64,000 nucleotides of DNA from Patescibacteria group bacterium (GTDB taxonomy: Bacteria > Patescibacteriota > Gracilibacteria > UBA1369). The translations under genes and the position numbers were made by a program. The stretch covers positions 124,001-188,000 of the forward strand of contig CAUJCM010000004.1 of assembly GCA_963169655.1 (NCBI GenBank), given 5' to 3'. This document shows, piece after piece, positions 36,362 through 47,974 of this stretch (positions are counted from its first letter, which is position 1; the number at the start of each line of letters is the position of its first letter). The notes under the pieces were generated by a model. That model worked only from the letters and a program-made list of their open reading frames with translations, was not told the DNA's origin and did no database searches.

Positions 36362-38173
36362 CTAAAGTTGATTTAAGCATTTTTGCAAGCTTTTTGCAAG
36401 AGCCCTATGTAAATCTGGCTTGGTAAAGTCTAAACCAGTTTTTTTTAATTGATTCAATGGAAAGTCATTTCCACCACTTTTTAAGAAGTTTAAATATTTT
36501 TCGGCAGTGTTTTTTGAAGTTTTTGTATTAGAAATTTGCTCAGCAAAATAATAAGCAGCTGCTATTCCTGTAGCATATTGATAGACATAAAAATTATAAT
36601 AAAAATGTGGTATTCTTGCCCATTCATATTGTATCCAATCATCTTTTTCAATTGTTGGCCCATAATATAAATCATTTAATTTTTGATATTCTTGATTAAA
36701 AAATTGAACTGTAAGAGGTTCCCCTTTATCTACCGATTGGTGAATTAGGAGCTCAAATTCAGCAAACATAGTTTGTCTGAAATAAGTTGCTCTAATGGCG
36801 TCTATTTCATAAGCTAAAATATTTTGTTTTAACTGATTATTATTTTGATATTTTTTTAATAAGTAATTTGTTAAAAGTCGCTCATTTACTGTCGATGCAA
36901 TTTCTGCAGCAAATAGAGAATAATCAGCTAAAGCATAAGGTTGATTATGTCTTGCTAAATATGAGTGCATGGAATGACCTCCCTCATGAATTAATGTATA
37001 AACATCATTTAAAGTACCGGTAAAATTCATCAAGATATAAGGATCTGAATCATAACATCCACCAGAATAAGCACCTCCTCTTTTACCCTTATTTTCATAA
37101 CGATCCACCCAACCTTCTTTAAACCCCTTTTCCATAACTTTGCAATAATCAGCACCCAGAGGTTTAACTGCTTCAAGACATAATTCTACTGCTTGGTCAT
37201 AAGTAAATTTGAATGGTTTGGTGTCAGTTAAATTTACTCGAAGGTCATACATAGTTAATTTCTTTAACTTTAATTTTTTAGCTCGATATTGAAAGTATTT
37301 ATAAAGAATTGGTAGAGATTTATGTGCTTCTTCGATTAGTGTTGTGTAAACTTTTTTATCAATTAAATTACGAGATAGTGAAGATTCTAATGATGAATTA
37401 AAGTTTTTGGCTTGAGTAAAAAAATTATGCTGTTTTATTTCTAAATTTAAAGTTTGAGCAAAAGTATTAATGTGGGATTTATAGGATTTATATAAATTTT
37501 CAAAAGCTTCTTTACGTACTTTTCTATCTTTATTTTCTAAAAATGTCTGATAATTTCCATTGGTTAATTGAACTTCTTTACCATCTATATTTACGAAATT
37601 AAATGTTAGATCTACATTATCTAGAGCAGAAAAAATATCATCGGGACCAGAAGTTAATTTTCCAACTTGTGAAAGCAAAGCTTCTTCTTTTTCAGATAAA
37701 ATGTGTTTTTTAAGTTTTAATATTGAATTTAGCTCTTTATGATATTCATTAAAACTTTTATCTTTAATAATTTCTTTTAATTTTGAATCTGAAAGTGACG
37801 CTAATTCAGGTAAGTAGAAAGCGATAGTTTTTGGAAGTAATGTATATAAATCTTGAGCTTTTTGAGTTAAAATTTGATATTCTTGGCTTGCTAAATCTAC
37901 GGACAAACTGTGACTAGCAAATACATATAATTTTTCAATATTTCTTGTTAGGGAATAAGTATCTTGAAAGAATTTTAAGAGTTGTGATTTTATTTTTAGT
38001 TTACCTTTATAATTTTTTAATTTAGGAATACTTTTTTGAACAAAGTTAAAATCTTTTTGCCAATCCTTAGTATTTTGATACATTTTCTCTATTTTCCACT
38101 TTGCTTCTTGAGGTACTGATTTACGATCTTGATAATAAAATTTTTCTTGATTTTTTTTTGTATTTTTAGCCAT
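36362..38173 (-). CDS. pepF: Oligoendopeptidase F-type M3 metallopeptidase
   Basis: HExxH 'LIHEGGHSMHSYLA', 'YATGIAAAYYFAEQI'. Confidence 0.93.
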   Translation of the reverse strand: MAKNTKKNQEKFYYQDRKSVPQEAKWKIEKMYQNTKDWQKDFNFVQKSIPKLKNYKGKLKIKSQLLKFFQDTYSLTRNIEKLYVFASHSLSVDLASQEYQILTQKAQDLYTLLPKTIAFYLPELASLSDSKLKEIIKDKSFNEYHKELNSILKLKKHILSEKEEALLSQVGKLTSGPDDIFSALDNVDLTFNFVNIDGKEVQLTNGNYQTFLENKDRKVRKEAFENLYKSYKSHINTFAQTLNLEIKQHNFFTQAKNFNSSLESSLSRNLIDKKVYTTLIEEAHKSLPILYKYFQYRAKKLKLKKLTMYDLRVNLTDTKPFKFTYDQAVELCLEAVKPLGADYCKVMEKGFKEGWVDRYENKGKRGGAYSGGCYDSDPYILMNFTGTLNDVYTLIHEGGHSMHSYLARHNQPYALADYSLFAAEIASTVNERLLTNYLLKKYQNNNQLKQNILAYEIDAIRATYFRQTMFAEFELLIHQSVDKGEPLTVQFFNQEYQKLNDLYYGPTIEKDDWIQYEWARIPHFYYNFYVYQYATGIAAAYYFAEQISNTKTSKNTAEKYLNFLKSGGNDFPLNQLKKTGLDFTKPDLHRALAKSLQKCLNQL

Positions 38174-38252
38174 ATTTGGTTCTAATTTTAAAGAAGTATT
38201 TTGACAGAAAAGTTTTCATCAGTATTATTAAACAAGTTTTTGAAAAAATAAA

Positions 38253-40778
38253 ATGGGAAAAAATTTAGTAATCGTAGAGTCTCCAGCCAAAGCTAAAACC
38301 ATTTCTAAATACCTTGGAAAGGATTTTAGAGTGGAGGCTTCAATTGGACATATTCGAGATTTACCTGGTAAAGCTGAAGAGGTACCAGAAAAATATAAAA
38401 AAGAAAAATGGGCTAGACTAGGGGTTGACACTGAAAACGGATTTAAACCATTGTATATAGTTCCTCCAACAAAAAAGAAACAAGTCAAAAAACTTCAAGA
38501 CGCTTTAAAAGGTGCAAGTAATTTATATCTAGCAACTGATGAGGATAGAGAAGGAGAAAGTATTTCTTGGCATTTATTAGAAATTCTAAAACCGAAAGTA
38601 CCAGTTAAAAGACTTGTCTTTCATGAAATTACAAAAGAAGCTATTTCAAAGTCTTTAGAAAATCCAAGAGATGTAGATATTGATTTAGTACATGCTCAAG
38701 AAACTAGAAGAATTTTGGACAGATTATATGGTTATGAAGTTTCTCCAGTTTTATGGAGGAAAATTGCTCCTAAACTTTCAGCAGGTAGAGTTCAATCTGT
38801 AGCGATTAAAATGGTAGTAGAGCGAGAAAAATTAAGAGAATCTTTTATTCCAGCTAATTTTTTTGATTTAAATGCTATTTTTGAAACTCCTAGAAAGGAA
38901 AAATTTTCTGCTGAATTAAAATCAGTTAATGGAAAAAAGGTTGTAACTGGAAAAGACTTTGATCCTGAAACTGGAAAGTTAAAAGATAAAAATAAAGTTC
39001 ATTTGAGTGAAGAAGATGCAAATGAATTAGTAAAATCAATTGAAAATAATAATTTTAAGATTGTATCTATAAGCCAAAAGCCTTTTACAAGAAACCCTGA
39101 GGCTCCTTTTACAACCTCTACAATGCAACAAGAGGCGGCAAGAAAACTTAGATATTCTGCTAAGAGAACAATGCAAGTGGCTCAAAAATTATATGAAAAT
39201 GGATATATTACATATATGAGAACTGACTCTACTAATTTGGCGGAATCAGCAATTAAGGAAGTTAGAAATCAAGCTACTAAACTGTATGGATCTGAATTTG
39301 TAGCAGAGAAAGTTAAAACTTATAGTTCTAAAACTAAAAATGCTCAAGAAGCTCATGAAGCAATTCGTCCTGCAGGAAATAAATTTAAATTACCTGAAGA
39401 ATTAAAAGGACAATTAACACAAGAAGAATTAGATTTGTATGAATTAATTTGGAAAAGAACAATAGCATCTCAAATGAAAGAAGCTAAAATGCTCTCAACA
39501 ATTGTAGAAATTGCTGATGGAAAAAATGTTTTTGGAGCTACCGGAAAACAAATTACTTTTGCTGGATTTTTAAAAGCTTATGTAGAAGGTGCAGATGATC
39601 CTGAAGAAGAGCTAGAAAACCAAGAGAAAATTCTTCCTGAAATTAATGAAAATGAGAATATGAAAGTTGATAAGATGAACATAAAATCACATCAAACAAA
39701 GCCAATAGCAAGATTTACTGAAGCATCCTTAATCAAGGAATTAGAAAATAAAGGTATTGGAAGACCCTCAACTTATGCCTCTATTATGGATACAATTGTT
39801 AGAAGAGAATATGTTTTTAAACAAGGTGCTGCTTTAATACCAACATTTACTGCTTTTGCAGTTGTTAAACTGATGGAAAAACATTTTACTCATTTAATTG
39901 ACTATACTTTTACTGCTGAAATGGAAGAAGATTTAGATAAAATTGCAGAAGGTGAAAAAAAATCTACTCCTTATCTTGATAAATTTTATTTTGGAAATAA
40001 GACACAGGAAGGATTGAGTAAATTAATTACACAAAATATTGATGCTAGAGAAGTATGTACTATTGATATGGCACCTCAAGGAAAAAAATTAAACGCACAA
40101 GTACGTATTGGTCGATTTGGACCTTATCTGGAAAGTGGAGATGAAAAATCACCATTACCAGATAATATTGCTCCTGCTGATTTGACTGAAGATATGGTAG
40201 TAGAATTGCTTAAAGCTAAGCCTTCAAGTGGAGAGAAGTTGGGTGTAGATAAGATAACTAATTTGGAAATTTTCAAAAAAGTTGGTAGGTATGGACCATA
40301 TTTACAAATTGGTGAAAAAGGAGATAAAGGATTTAAGATGAAATCAATTCCTAAAATGATAAATCCTGAAGAGATAACTTTGAAACAAGCTCAGGAGATT
40401 ATTAGCTGGCCAAAAAATCTAGGTAAAACAAAAGATAGTGAAGAGGTTATATTTGACTATGGACCTTATGGACCTTATTTAAAAATTAATGGTAGAAACA
40501 AAGCCATTCCTGCTGGGTATGATATTATGAATTTTACATTAAAAGATGCTGAAAAAGCTATGCAAGAGTCTCCACAAATAAAAGGTAAAGTAGGAAATGA
40601 AAATAAAATGAGTGGAGCTTTAAAAGATTTTGGCAATGGTATTGTGGCAAAAAGTGGGAGGTATGGAAATTATCTTACTGATGGAAAGCTAAATGTTTCA
40701 ATTCCAAAAGATAAAGATTTAAATTCTTTATCTGCTGAAGAAGCTAAAAATTTAATTGATAGCAAAAGAAAAAAATAG
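38253..40778 (+). CDS. topA: DNA topoisomerase I
   Basis: 'LVIVESPAKAKTISKYLG', 'LATDEDREGESISWHL', 'YITYMRTDSTNL', C-terminal 'GRYGPYLQIGEKG' repeats. Confidence 0.97.
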   Translation: MGKNLVIVESPAKAKTISKYLGKDFRVEASIGHIRDLPGKAEEVPEKYKKEKWARLGVDTENGFKPLYIVPPTKKKQVKKLQDALKGASNLYLATDEDREGESISWHLLEILKPKVPVKRLVFHEITKEAISKSLENPRDVDIDLVHAQETRRILDRLYGYEVSPVLWRKIAPKLSAGRVQSVAIKMVVEREKLRESFIPANFFDLNAIFETPRKEKFSAELKSVNGKKVVTGKDFDPETGKLKDKNKVHLSEEDANELVKSIENNNFKIVSISQKPFTRNPEAPFTTSTMQQEAARKLRYSAKRTMQVAQKLYENGYITYMRTDSTNLAESAIKEVRNQATKLYGSEFVAEKVKTYSSKTKNAQEAHEAIRPAGNKFKLPEELKGQLTQEELDLYELIWKRTIASQMKEAKMLSTIVEIADGKNVFGATGKQITFAGFLKAYVEGADDPEEELENQEKILPEINENENMKVDKMNIKSHQTKPIARFTEASLIKELENKGIGRPSTYASIMDTIVRREYVFKQGAALIPTFTAFAVVKLMEKHFTHLIDYTFTAEMEEDLDKIAEGEKKSTPYLDKFYFGNKTQEGLSKLITQNIDAREVCTIDMAPQGKKLNAQVRIGRFGPYLESGDEKSPLPDNIAPADLTEDMVVELLKAKPSSGEKLGVDKITNLEIFKKVGRYGPYLQIGEKGDKGFKMKSIPKMINPEEITLKQAQEIISWPKNLGKTKDSEEVIFDYGPYGPYLKINGRNKAIPAGYDIMNFTLKDAEKAMQESPQIKGKVGNENKMSGALKDFGNGIVAKSGRYGNYLTDGKLNVSIPKDKDLNSLSAEEAKNLIDSKRKK

Positions 40779-40779
40779 T

Positions 40780-42186
40780 TTAAGAGACTTTACTAGGTGG
40801 TCTTAAAAGATAAACTCCTCTAGGTGAATTAAAATCAACCTTTGATTCAAGTGGAACTTTCTTGGAAGAATTATTATTTACTGAATACTCAGCATTTGTC
40901 ATTATTCCAATATGTCTGTGACCAGGTTTTGCAATACCATCAACAACTCTTGCTGGTGTTCTTCCCCATAAAACTACATCTCCAGATTGTGCAGGTTGAT
41001 TGTGTTTAGTCCATCCTCTTCTTAATAGTTCTTGTTCTACACCATCAACATTTAAGATGGTTTTATCAATTAAACCAGCTTCTTTTAAAATAAAAGATGC
41101 AACCTGCGCGCAAGCTAAATTTCCTCCCCCTACTTCTGGTCCTCTAAAATTAGTACTACCTATAAAAGATCTAGCAATATTTACCAACCTATTATTTGAA
41201 GAGGGAGTGTTTTCTCTCGTACTGATTGGTAAATCTTCTGGTGGAAGACTTGGTTTTTGTTGAATCGGATTAGCTAATTTTCTATCTTCATTATTATTGA
41301 AATTTTTAGTTATCTTTTGTGTTAAATCATCAAAAAAAACTCCAAAACCTTTTAATAAATCTTCTATTTTACTAAATATTAAATCAAAGTTTATCTTTCC
41401 ATCTTTAAAGGCATCTTGATTTTGCGGATCTCTAATAATTTCTGGTAATTTTTGATCATAAAATTCTGGGGTTGTAATTAACACCCGTCCCCTGCTCTTT
41501 GCTATTTCTTGAGTTCTCTCAGTAATTTGAATTTTTTTTTGATTTTCTGTTAAATAAATTTGTTCATTAAAATTATGTTTATGTGTTTGTTGTCCTTGCC
41601 TAAGATCAATCAAAGCTAATGACGATTGTGTTTCTTTTAAATGTATTGTAAAACCATCTCTTAAATAAACCTTTTTATTATCTGAGGTTGTATAGCATGG
41701 CTTTCCATCTATAAAATTTCTTTTAGCGTTTTTAAATAATAAATTTCCTTCAGTGTCAAAAATATCAACTATTAAAATATTTGCTGGAAATAAATCACTT
41801 AAATCTATTTGAGTTTGCGCAAAATCATTTCCTTGAAAATCACATTCAAATATTAATTTATCTTTAGATGGCTTTAATTTTAAAAAGCTACTAGCCAAAA
41901 TTATATGTCTTTCTAATGGTGATTTTTTTAAAGTATTTAAATCAAGACCTGCAGACCTTAATAAATCTAATCTACTATCTTTTTCCCATTGTCTTAATTT
42001 CTCAAGGATTTCAGTTTTTCTCTCAATACTAACTTGATTTAATCCACTTAAAAAATCAAAATTATCTCTTTCTGTATCTATTTTCTCTGTGTGTACACTT
42101 AAATTAACCTCATGCTGATTATTTGCTTCCATGGAAGAATAATTTTCTTCTGGTAAATTACTGCTTTGTTCGTTATTATTGAGCAT
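40780..42186 (-). CDS. Putative cell-wall hydrolase with C-terminal CHAP/NlpC-like domain
   Basis: 'NLACAQVASFILKEAGL', 'QSGDVVLWG', 'GHRHIGIM'. Confidence 0.65.
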   Translation of the reverse strand: MLNNNEQSSNLPEENYSSMEANNQHEVNLSVHTEKIDTERDNFDFLSGLNQVSIERKTEILEKLRQWEKDSRLDLLRSAGLDLNTLKKSPLERHIILASSFLKLKPSKDKLIFECDFQGNDFAQTQIDLSDLFPANILIVDIFDTEGNLLFKNAKRNFIDGKPCYTTSDNKKVYLRDGFTIHLKETQSSLALIDLRQGQQTHKHNFNEQIYLTENQKKIQITERTQEIAKSRGRVLITTPEFYDQKLPEIIRDPQNQDAFKDGKINFDLIFSKIEDLLKGFGVFFDDLTQKITKNFNNNEDRKLANPIQQKPSLPPEDLPISTRENTPSSNNRLVNIARSFIGSTNFRGPEVGGGNLACAQVASFILKEAGLIDKTILNVDGVEQELLRRGWTKHNQPAQSGDVVLWGRTPARVVDGIAKPGHRHIGIMTNAEYSVNNNSSKKVPLESKVDFNSPRGVYLLRPPSKVS

Positions 42187-42238
42187 CGATTTAAGTTAAT
42201 CCTTTTATTATAGCACGAAAATAATTAATTTTGAATTT

Positions 42239-42976
42239 ATGCTTAGTATAAAAAATCTTTCTGTTTCAATTAATGATGAAAAAATTTTAGAAAATTTTAA
42301 TCTGGAGATTAAAAAAGGTGAAACTCATATAATTATGGGGCCTAATGGGTCTGGGAAAAGTACTTTATGTTATGCAATTATGGGGCATCCTAAATATAAA
42401 ATTACTTCTGGTAAAATAGAGTTTAATGGACAAAATATTTTGGAAATGCCAACAGATGAGAGAGCGAGAGCTGGTTTGTTTTTGGCTTTCCAATATCCAA
42501 AAGAGGTACCTGGAATAACTTTTGGTAATTTTTTAAGACAATCTTCTAATGTGAAACTTAAAGAATCTGGAGAAAAGGTTTTGAGTCCAATGGAGTATTT
42601 TAAGATTGCAAAAGAATTGATTGAAAAAGTAGATTTAGATAAGAGCATGATAGGTAGAGGAGTGAATGAAGGTTTTTCTGGTGGAGAGAAAAAAAGAGCA
42701 GAAATTGTGCAGATGGCAGCACTTAAACCAAAACTCTCTTTGATAGATGAAATAGATTCGGGTCTAGATATTGATAGTTTAAAAAAAGTAGCTCAATCAA
42801 TTGAAGAAATTAAATCTGAAACTGGAATGAGTACAATTTTAATTACTCACTATCAAAGACTTTTAAATTATATGAATTTTGATTTTATTCATATTATGAA
42901 AAATGGGAAAATAGTGAAAACTGGTGGAAAAGAATTAGTTGAAGATTTAGAGAAAAATGGTTATCAAAATTTTTAA
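42239..42976 (+). CDS. sufC: Fe-S cluster assembly ATPase SufC
   Basis: '[34 protein letters not shown]', '[14 protein letters not shown]', '[13 protein letters not shown]'. Confidence 0.96.
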   Translation: MLSIKNLSVSINDEKILENFNLEIKKGETHIIMGPNGSGKSTLCYAIMGHPKYKITSGKIEFNGQNILEMPTDERARAGLFLAFQYPKEVPGITFGNFLRQSSNVKLKESGEKVLSPMEYFKIAKELIEKVDLDKSMIGRGVNEGFSGGEKKRAEIVQMAALKPKLSLIDEIDSGLDIDSLKKVAQSIEEIKSETGMSTILITHYQRLLNYMNFDFIHIMKNGKIVKTGGKELVEDLEKNGYQNF

Positions 42977-44400
42977 TGACTAATAAAAAACAAAAAATTA
43001 GTAATCAAGAATTAGCTGATCAAATTGATGATTATAAATTTGGCTTTAAAACTAATCATCAAGCTAAATTTGATACTGGCGTGGGACTTAATGAAGAAGT
43101 GATTAGGAAAATTTCAGCCCATAAAAATGAACCTGAATGGATGTTAAATAACCGTTTAAAAGCATTAAGGATTTTTAATGAAAAACCACTACCAAATTGG
43201 GGTGGAAATTTAAAAGAAATTGAATTTGAAAAAATTCATTATTATATGCAACCAGCTGATAAACAGAATAAAGATTGGGAAGAAGTACCCAAAGAAATTA
43301 AAAATACATTTGATAAATTAGGAATTCCTCAAGCTGAGAGAAAATATTTAGCTGGAGTTGGTGCTCAATTTGAATCTGAAATGGTATATCATAATTTGCA
43401 AGAAACTTTGGCCAAAAAAGGAGTTCTTTTTGAAGGAACTGATGCTGCTTTACAAAAATATCCAGAATTTTTTAAAGAATATTTTGGTAAAGTTATTCCA
43501 GCGAGAGATAATAAATTTGCTGCATTAAATACAGCTGTTTGGAGTGGAGGGAGTTTTATTTATGTGCCAAAAGGAGTATATATTGAATTACCTCTTCAAG
43601 CATATTTTAGAATTAATGCAGAATTCATGGGTCAGTTTGAGAGGACTTTAATTATTGCTGATGAAGGTAGTTCAGTTCATTATGTGGAAGGCTGTACTGC
43701 TCCAACTTATTCATCTCAAAGTTTACATTCTGCTGTTGTGGAAGTTATTTGTAAAAAAGGCGCTAAAGTTCAGTATACAACAATACAAAATTGGTCTAAT
43801 AATGTTTATAATCTTGTCACAAAAAGAGCTAGATGTGATGAAAATGCAACTATGTTTTGGTTAGATTGTAATTTGGGATCCAGACTTACCATGAAATATC
43901 CTTCTGTTTATTTGATGGGAAGAGGTTCAAAAGCAGAGATTTTAAGTGTGGCTTTTGCTGGAAAAGGTCAACATCAAGATGCTGGAGCCAAGGTTATTCA
44001 TGCAGCTCCTGATACTTCTTCTACTATAACAGCAAAATCATTGAGTAAAGATGGTGGTAGGTCTACATATAGAGGATTGCAACAAGTTTTACCAGGTGCT
44101 ACCGGAGTGAAATCCAGAGTGGTTTGTGATGCACTGCTTTTAGATGACCATTCGAGATCGGATACTTATCCGACAATGGATGTGCAAGAAAATGATGCTT
44201 CAATGGCCCATGAAGCAACTGTCACAAAAATATCTGAAGATCAATTATTTTATTTACAATCAAGAGGCTTTAGTGAAGCAGAAGCTGGTGCATTGATAGT
44301 TAATGGTTTTATTGATCCAATTGTTAAAATTTTACCAATGGAATATGCACTTGAAATGAATAAGTTGATAGAAATGGAAATGTCTAGATCCGTAGGTTAA
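42976..44400 (+). CDS. sufB: Fe-S cluster assembly protein SufB
   Basis: '[27 protein letters not shown]', '[11 protein letters not shown]', '[12 protein letters not shown]'. Confidence 0.96.
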   Translation: MTNKKQKISNQELADQIDDYKFGFKTNHQAKFDTGVGLNEEVIRKISAHKNEPEWMLNNRLKALRIFNEKPLPNWGGNLKEIEFEKIHYYMQPADKQNKDWEEVPKEIKNTFDKLGIPQAERKYLAGVGAQFESEMVYHNLQETLAKKGVLFEGTDAALQKYPEFFKEYFGKVIPARDNKFAALNTAVWSGGSFIYVPKGVYIELPLQAYFRINAEFMGQFERTLIIADEGSSVHYVEGCTAPTYSSQSLHSAVVEVICKKGAKVQYTTIQNWSNNVYNLVTKRARCDENATMFWLDCNLGSRLTMKYPSVYLMGRGSKAEILSVAFAGKGQHQDAGAKVIHAAPDTSSTITAKSLSKDGGRSTYRGLQQVLPGATGVKSRVVCDALLLDDHSRSDTYPTMDVQENDASMAHEATVTKISEDQLFYLQSRGFSEAEAGALIVNGFIDPIVKILPMEYALEMNKLIEMEMSRSVG

Positions 44401-44410
44401 TTATTTTTAT

Positions 44411-45040
44411 ATGTCAAAATTAGAAAATACAATTAGCAATAAAGTGAAGTGGATCAATCAATTCCAAGATATTATGATGGACATAAATGGAGAGCAAACA
44501 GAAAAATTAATAGTAGTCATTGATGGAAGTGGAAGATTGAAATTTGATTTTAATTTAAATGAGGCTAATGCAAATTTAGAATTATTGATTATTTTTCTTG
44601 GAAGAGAAAATCAAAATGTAAATTTACTAACTGAGGCACATCATAATGTGGCTAATACAAGAGCGAATGTATTGATTAAAACTTTGCTTTTTAATCAAAG
44701 TAAATTTGATGTAAAAGGTAATTTAATTGTGCCAGAAATTGCACAAGGAACTGATACCTATTTAAGATGTGACGCACTTTTGATGTCTAAAGAAAGTTCA
44801 GTAAGATTTATCCCTGCTTTGGAGGTGATTGCCAATGAAGTAAAGGCTGGACATAGCGCATCGTCTGGCCAATTAGATGAAGAAAAAATTTTTTACCTAG
44901 CAAGTAGAGGTTTTAAATATCAAGAAGCTGTAGAAATGTTAATTCAAGCTTTTATCGCTGAATCAAAAAATTTTTTTACTGGTATTGATGCTGATGAAAG
45001 AGATCAAATTGAAATAAATCTAATTAAATTAATTAAATAA
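44411..45040 (+). CDS. sufD: Short SufD-like Fe-S assembly scaffold protein
   Basis: SufBD core features 'CDALLMSKESSVRFIPALEVIANEVKAGHSASSGQLDEEKIFYLASRGF'; 209 aa. Confidence 0.85.
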   Translation: MSKLENTISNKVKWINQFQDIMMDINGEQTEKLIVVIDGSGRLKFDFNLNEANANLELLIIFLGRENQNVNLLTEAHHNVANTRANVLIKTLLFNQSKFDVKGNLIVPEIAQGTDTYLRCDALLMSKESSVRFIPALEVIANEVKAGHSASSGQLDEEKIFYLASRGFKYQEAVEMLIQAFIAESKNFFTGIDADERDQIEINLIKLIK

Positions 45041-45042
45041 AT

Positions 45043-45354
45043 ATGGAAAAGGTAGAAATAGCCAAAGTTGGGGATTTGAAAGATGGTGAAAAAAAAAGAT
45101 ATATGGTGGAAGGCACCGCAATTATGCTTGCTTTTGTAAATGGCAGATATTATGCAGTTATCGATAAGTGTACGCATCAGGGTTCAAAACTATCAAGTGG
45201 CGAACTAGAAAATTATGTAATAGAATGCCCATGGCATGGTTCACAATTTGATATTAGAACTGGAGAAGCAATTTCATTGCCGGCTGTGATTGCTTTAAAA
45301 ACTTATAAAGTTGAAGTAATAGATCAAAAAATTTTTATTATTTTAAAAAATTAA
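45043..45354 (+). CDS. Rieske-type [2Fe-2S] ferredoxin
   Basis: 'CTHQGSKLSSGELENYVIECPWHGSQFDIRTGE'. Confidence 0.92.
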   Translation: MEKVEIAKVGDLKDGEKKRYMVEGTAIMLAFVNGRYYAVIDKCTHQGSKLSSGELENYVIECPWHGSQFDIRTGEAISLPAVIALKTYKVEVIDQKIFIILKN

Positions 45355-45355
45355 A

Positions 45356-46339
45356 ATGAAACAATATATTGAAAATTTTACTAAAGATTTACAAAAGGCC
45401 TTAAATAGTGAATTAAATTTCACTGTTTCAAATAATGAAAAACAGTTTAAAAATATTTTACTTTGTGGTCTAGGCGGGTCTGGTATTGGAGCTTCTATTT
45501 TAAAAGAAGTTTTATTCAATTCTGTTAAAATACCAATTTTAGTAAATAAAGACTATCAAATTCCTGCTTTTGTAGATGAAGATACTTTAGTGATTATAAA
45601 TTCTTATTCAGGTAATACTGAGGAAGCACTTAATATGTGTGAAGACGCAGAAAAAAGAAATTCAACAATTATTTGTATTGCTTCTGGTGGAAAGTTAATT
45701 GAAATAGCTCAAAATAAAGGATTTAACTATCATCAAGTTGAAGGGGGGCTTCCTCCTCGTGCTGCTTTTGGGCTGGTTTTTCCTATTTTGTTTAAGGTAT
45801 TTAATAAATTGGGGGTTATTGATAATAAGTTTGAACAAGAATTTAGTTCTGTGATTCAGTTAATAGATCAAAATCAGAATGAGATGAAAGATGAGGCAAA
45901 TCAAATTGCTGAAAAACTTTTTAATAAGATTCCTGTTATTTATACGACAAGTTTATATGAAGGTGTTGCAACTCGTTTTCGACAACAAATTAATGAAAAT
46001 TCTAAAAGATTAGGCTGGTATAATATAATTCCAGAAATGAATCATAATGAATTAGTTGGTTGGGCAAAAGATTATCCAATGCTGGCAGTAATATTTTTGA
46101 GGAATAGTGATGAATATTTTAAAAATAGTAAAAGAATTGAGTTAAATGCTGAGGTTATTAAAAAATATGCTTCTTCTGTGAGTGAAATTTACTCTAAAGG
46201 AGACACTCAACTGGAAAGAGTTTTGTATTTAATACATTTAACTGATTGGATTTCATTTTATTTGGCTGAGAAAAATCAAGTGGATATAACAGAAGTAAAT
46301 GTGATTACAGCCTTGAAAAATGAGTTAAATAATTTATAA
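45356..46339 (+). CDS. Bifunctional phosphoglucose/phosphomannose isomerase-like SIS protein
   Basis: 'CGLGGSGIGASILKEV', 'IINSYSGNTEEALNM', 'PEMNHNELVGW'. Confidence 0.85.
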   Translation: MKQYIENFTKDLQKALNSELNFTVSNNEKQFKNILLCGLGGSGIGASILKEVLFNSVKIPILVNKDYQIPAFVDEDTLVIINSYSGNTEEALNMCEDAEKRNSTIICIASGGKLIEIAQNKGFNYHQVEGGLPPRAAFGLVFPILFKVFNKLGVIDNKFEQEFSSVIQLIDQNQNEMKDEANQIAEKLFNKIPVIYTTSLYEGVATRFRQQINENSKRLGWYNIIPEMNHNELVGWAKDYPMLAVIFLRNSDEYFKNSKRIELNAEVIKKYASSVSEIYSKGDTQLERVLYLIHLTDWISFYLAEKNQVDITEVNVITALKNELNNL

Positions 46340-46393
46340 AAATTTACTTTCAAAAGTGAAAAAGGTAAAATTAAGCCTAATCTTAATGATAAA

Positions 46394-47593
46394 ATGAATA
46401 TTATAGAAATTCGAAAACTCTTTCCCATTTTTGAAAATTATCCAGATTTAATTTATTTGGATAGTGCTTCAACTACACAAAAACCTCAAATAGTAATGAA
46501 TGCTGAAAGTGAGTTTTATCAATCGTATAATGCGAATATTCATCGTGGGATTTATAAATTAGCTGAAAAAGCTGATCAAATTTATGCAAATTCAAGAAAA
46601 ATAATAGCAAACTTTTGTAATGCCCAAGAAAATGAAATAATTTTTACCAAAAATGCAACAGAAGGAGCAAATTTGTCTGCTGAAATCATTGCTCAAAATT
46701 TTGTAAAAGGAGATATTATTGTATCTACTGAGTTGGAGCATCATTCAAATTTTTTACCCTGGCAAGAAATAGCCAGAAAAAATAGCCTGCAATTTAGAGT
46801 AATTAAAGTAAAGAATAATAATGGTGATTTTGATGACAAGGATCTAGAACTTTTAAAAGATAAGAAAGTAAAACTTCTAGCAATTACTGGACTTTCAAAT
46901 GTGTTGGGTATTAAGCCTGATCTTAAAAATATCATCAAGATGGCAAAAGAGAATGGGGTGTTGATAGCTTTAGATTTGGCACAAGCATCTACAAATTATC
47001 AGATTGATGTAAAGAAATTAAATTGTGATTTTGCCTTTTTTACAGGCCATAAATTATTTGGTCCTATGGGAACTGGCTGGGTTTATATCAAACAAAATCT
47101 AGCTGAAAAATTAAATCCTTATCAATTCGGAGGAGGAATGATTAAAGATTTGCCAAATAAGTGGTTGGATGCCCCAAGTAAATTTGAGGCCGGGACTCCT
47201 AATGTTGCTGGTATATATGCTTTAAGTAAGTCCCTGAAAATGATGCAAGAAATTGGTTTAGAAAACATTATTAAATATGAGAAAAAGTTAGTAAAAGTTT
47301 GCTATGAGATGTTTTCAAAATTTTCAGAGATTGAAATTTATGGCCCAACCAATGAAAATCAATTTTCTAATCTACTTTCTTTTGAAATAAAAAATATTCA
47401 CTCTCATGATGTAGCTTCAATATTTGCTGAAGATAATATTTGTATTCGAGCAGGTCATCATTGCGCAAAACCTTTAATGAATAGATTAAAAGTAAATGCA
47501 TTGGCCAGGGTTAGTTTCTCAATTTATAATCAAGAATCCGATATAGAAAAGTTAGAAAAGAGTATTAAAAAAGCAATTAATATTTTCAAATAA
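46394..47593 (+). CDS. sufS: Cysteine desulfurase SufS
   Basis: 'IYLDSASTTQKP', 'STELEHHSNFLPWQ', 'GHKLFGPMGTGWVYIK', 'RAGHHCAKPLM'. Confidence 0.95.
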   Translation: MNIIEIRKLFPIFENYPDLIYLDSASTTQKPQIVMNAESEFYQSYNANIHRGIYKLAEKADQIYANSRKIIANFCNAQENEIIFTKNATEGANLSAEIIAQNFVKGDIIVSTELEHHSNFLPWQEIARKNSLQFRVIKVKNNNGDFDDKDLELLKDKKVKLLAITGLSNVLGIKPDLKNIIKMAKENGVLIALDLAQASTNYQIDVKKLNCDFAFFTGHKLFGPMGTGWVYIKQNLAEKLNPYQFGGGMIKDLPNKWLDAPSKFEAGTPNVAGIYALSKSLKMMQEIGLENIIKYEKKLVKVCYEMFSKFSEIEIYGPTNENQFSNLLSFEIKNIHSHDVASIFAEDNICIRAGHHCAKPLMNRLKVNALARVSFSIYNQESDIEKLEKSIKKAINIFK

Positions 47594-47973
47594 TGGATAT
47601 TTATGGAGAAATATTGTTAGACCATTTTAAAAATCCTAGACATTTAGGACTACTTAAAGATGGGAATATTTTAGCAGAAGATTTAAATCCTATGTGTGGA
47701 GATAAAGTCACTGTTAGTTTGAAAGTTGATGATCATGGGATAATTCAAAACTTTGGATTTCTGGGAAATGGATGTGCAATAAGTGTAGCTTCTATTTCTT
47801 TGTTTGGAGATAAGATTATAGGACAGAAATTAGATGATATTTTGCAAATGTCTGGAGAAGAAGCTATAAAGTTATTAGAAATTCCTATTTCTCCTGGTAG
47901 AGTAAAATGTGCTCTTCTAGGATTTAGTTGCATCAAAAAAGCAGCCACCCTACATAAATCAAAAAACAATTAA
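47593..47973 (+). CDS. sufU: SufU/IscU-type scaffold
   Basis: 'LDHFKNPRHLGLL', 'NPMCGDKVTV', 'GNGCAISVAS', 'RVKCALLGF'. Confidence 0.93.
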   Translation: MDIYGEILLDHFKNPRHLGLLKDGNILAEDLNPMCGDKVTVSLKVDDHGIIQNFGFLGNGCAISVASISLFGDKIIGQKLDDILQMSGEEAIKLLEIPISPGRVKCALLGFSCIKKAATLHKSKNN

Positions 47974-47974
47974 A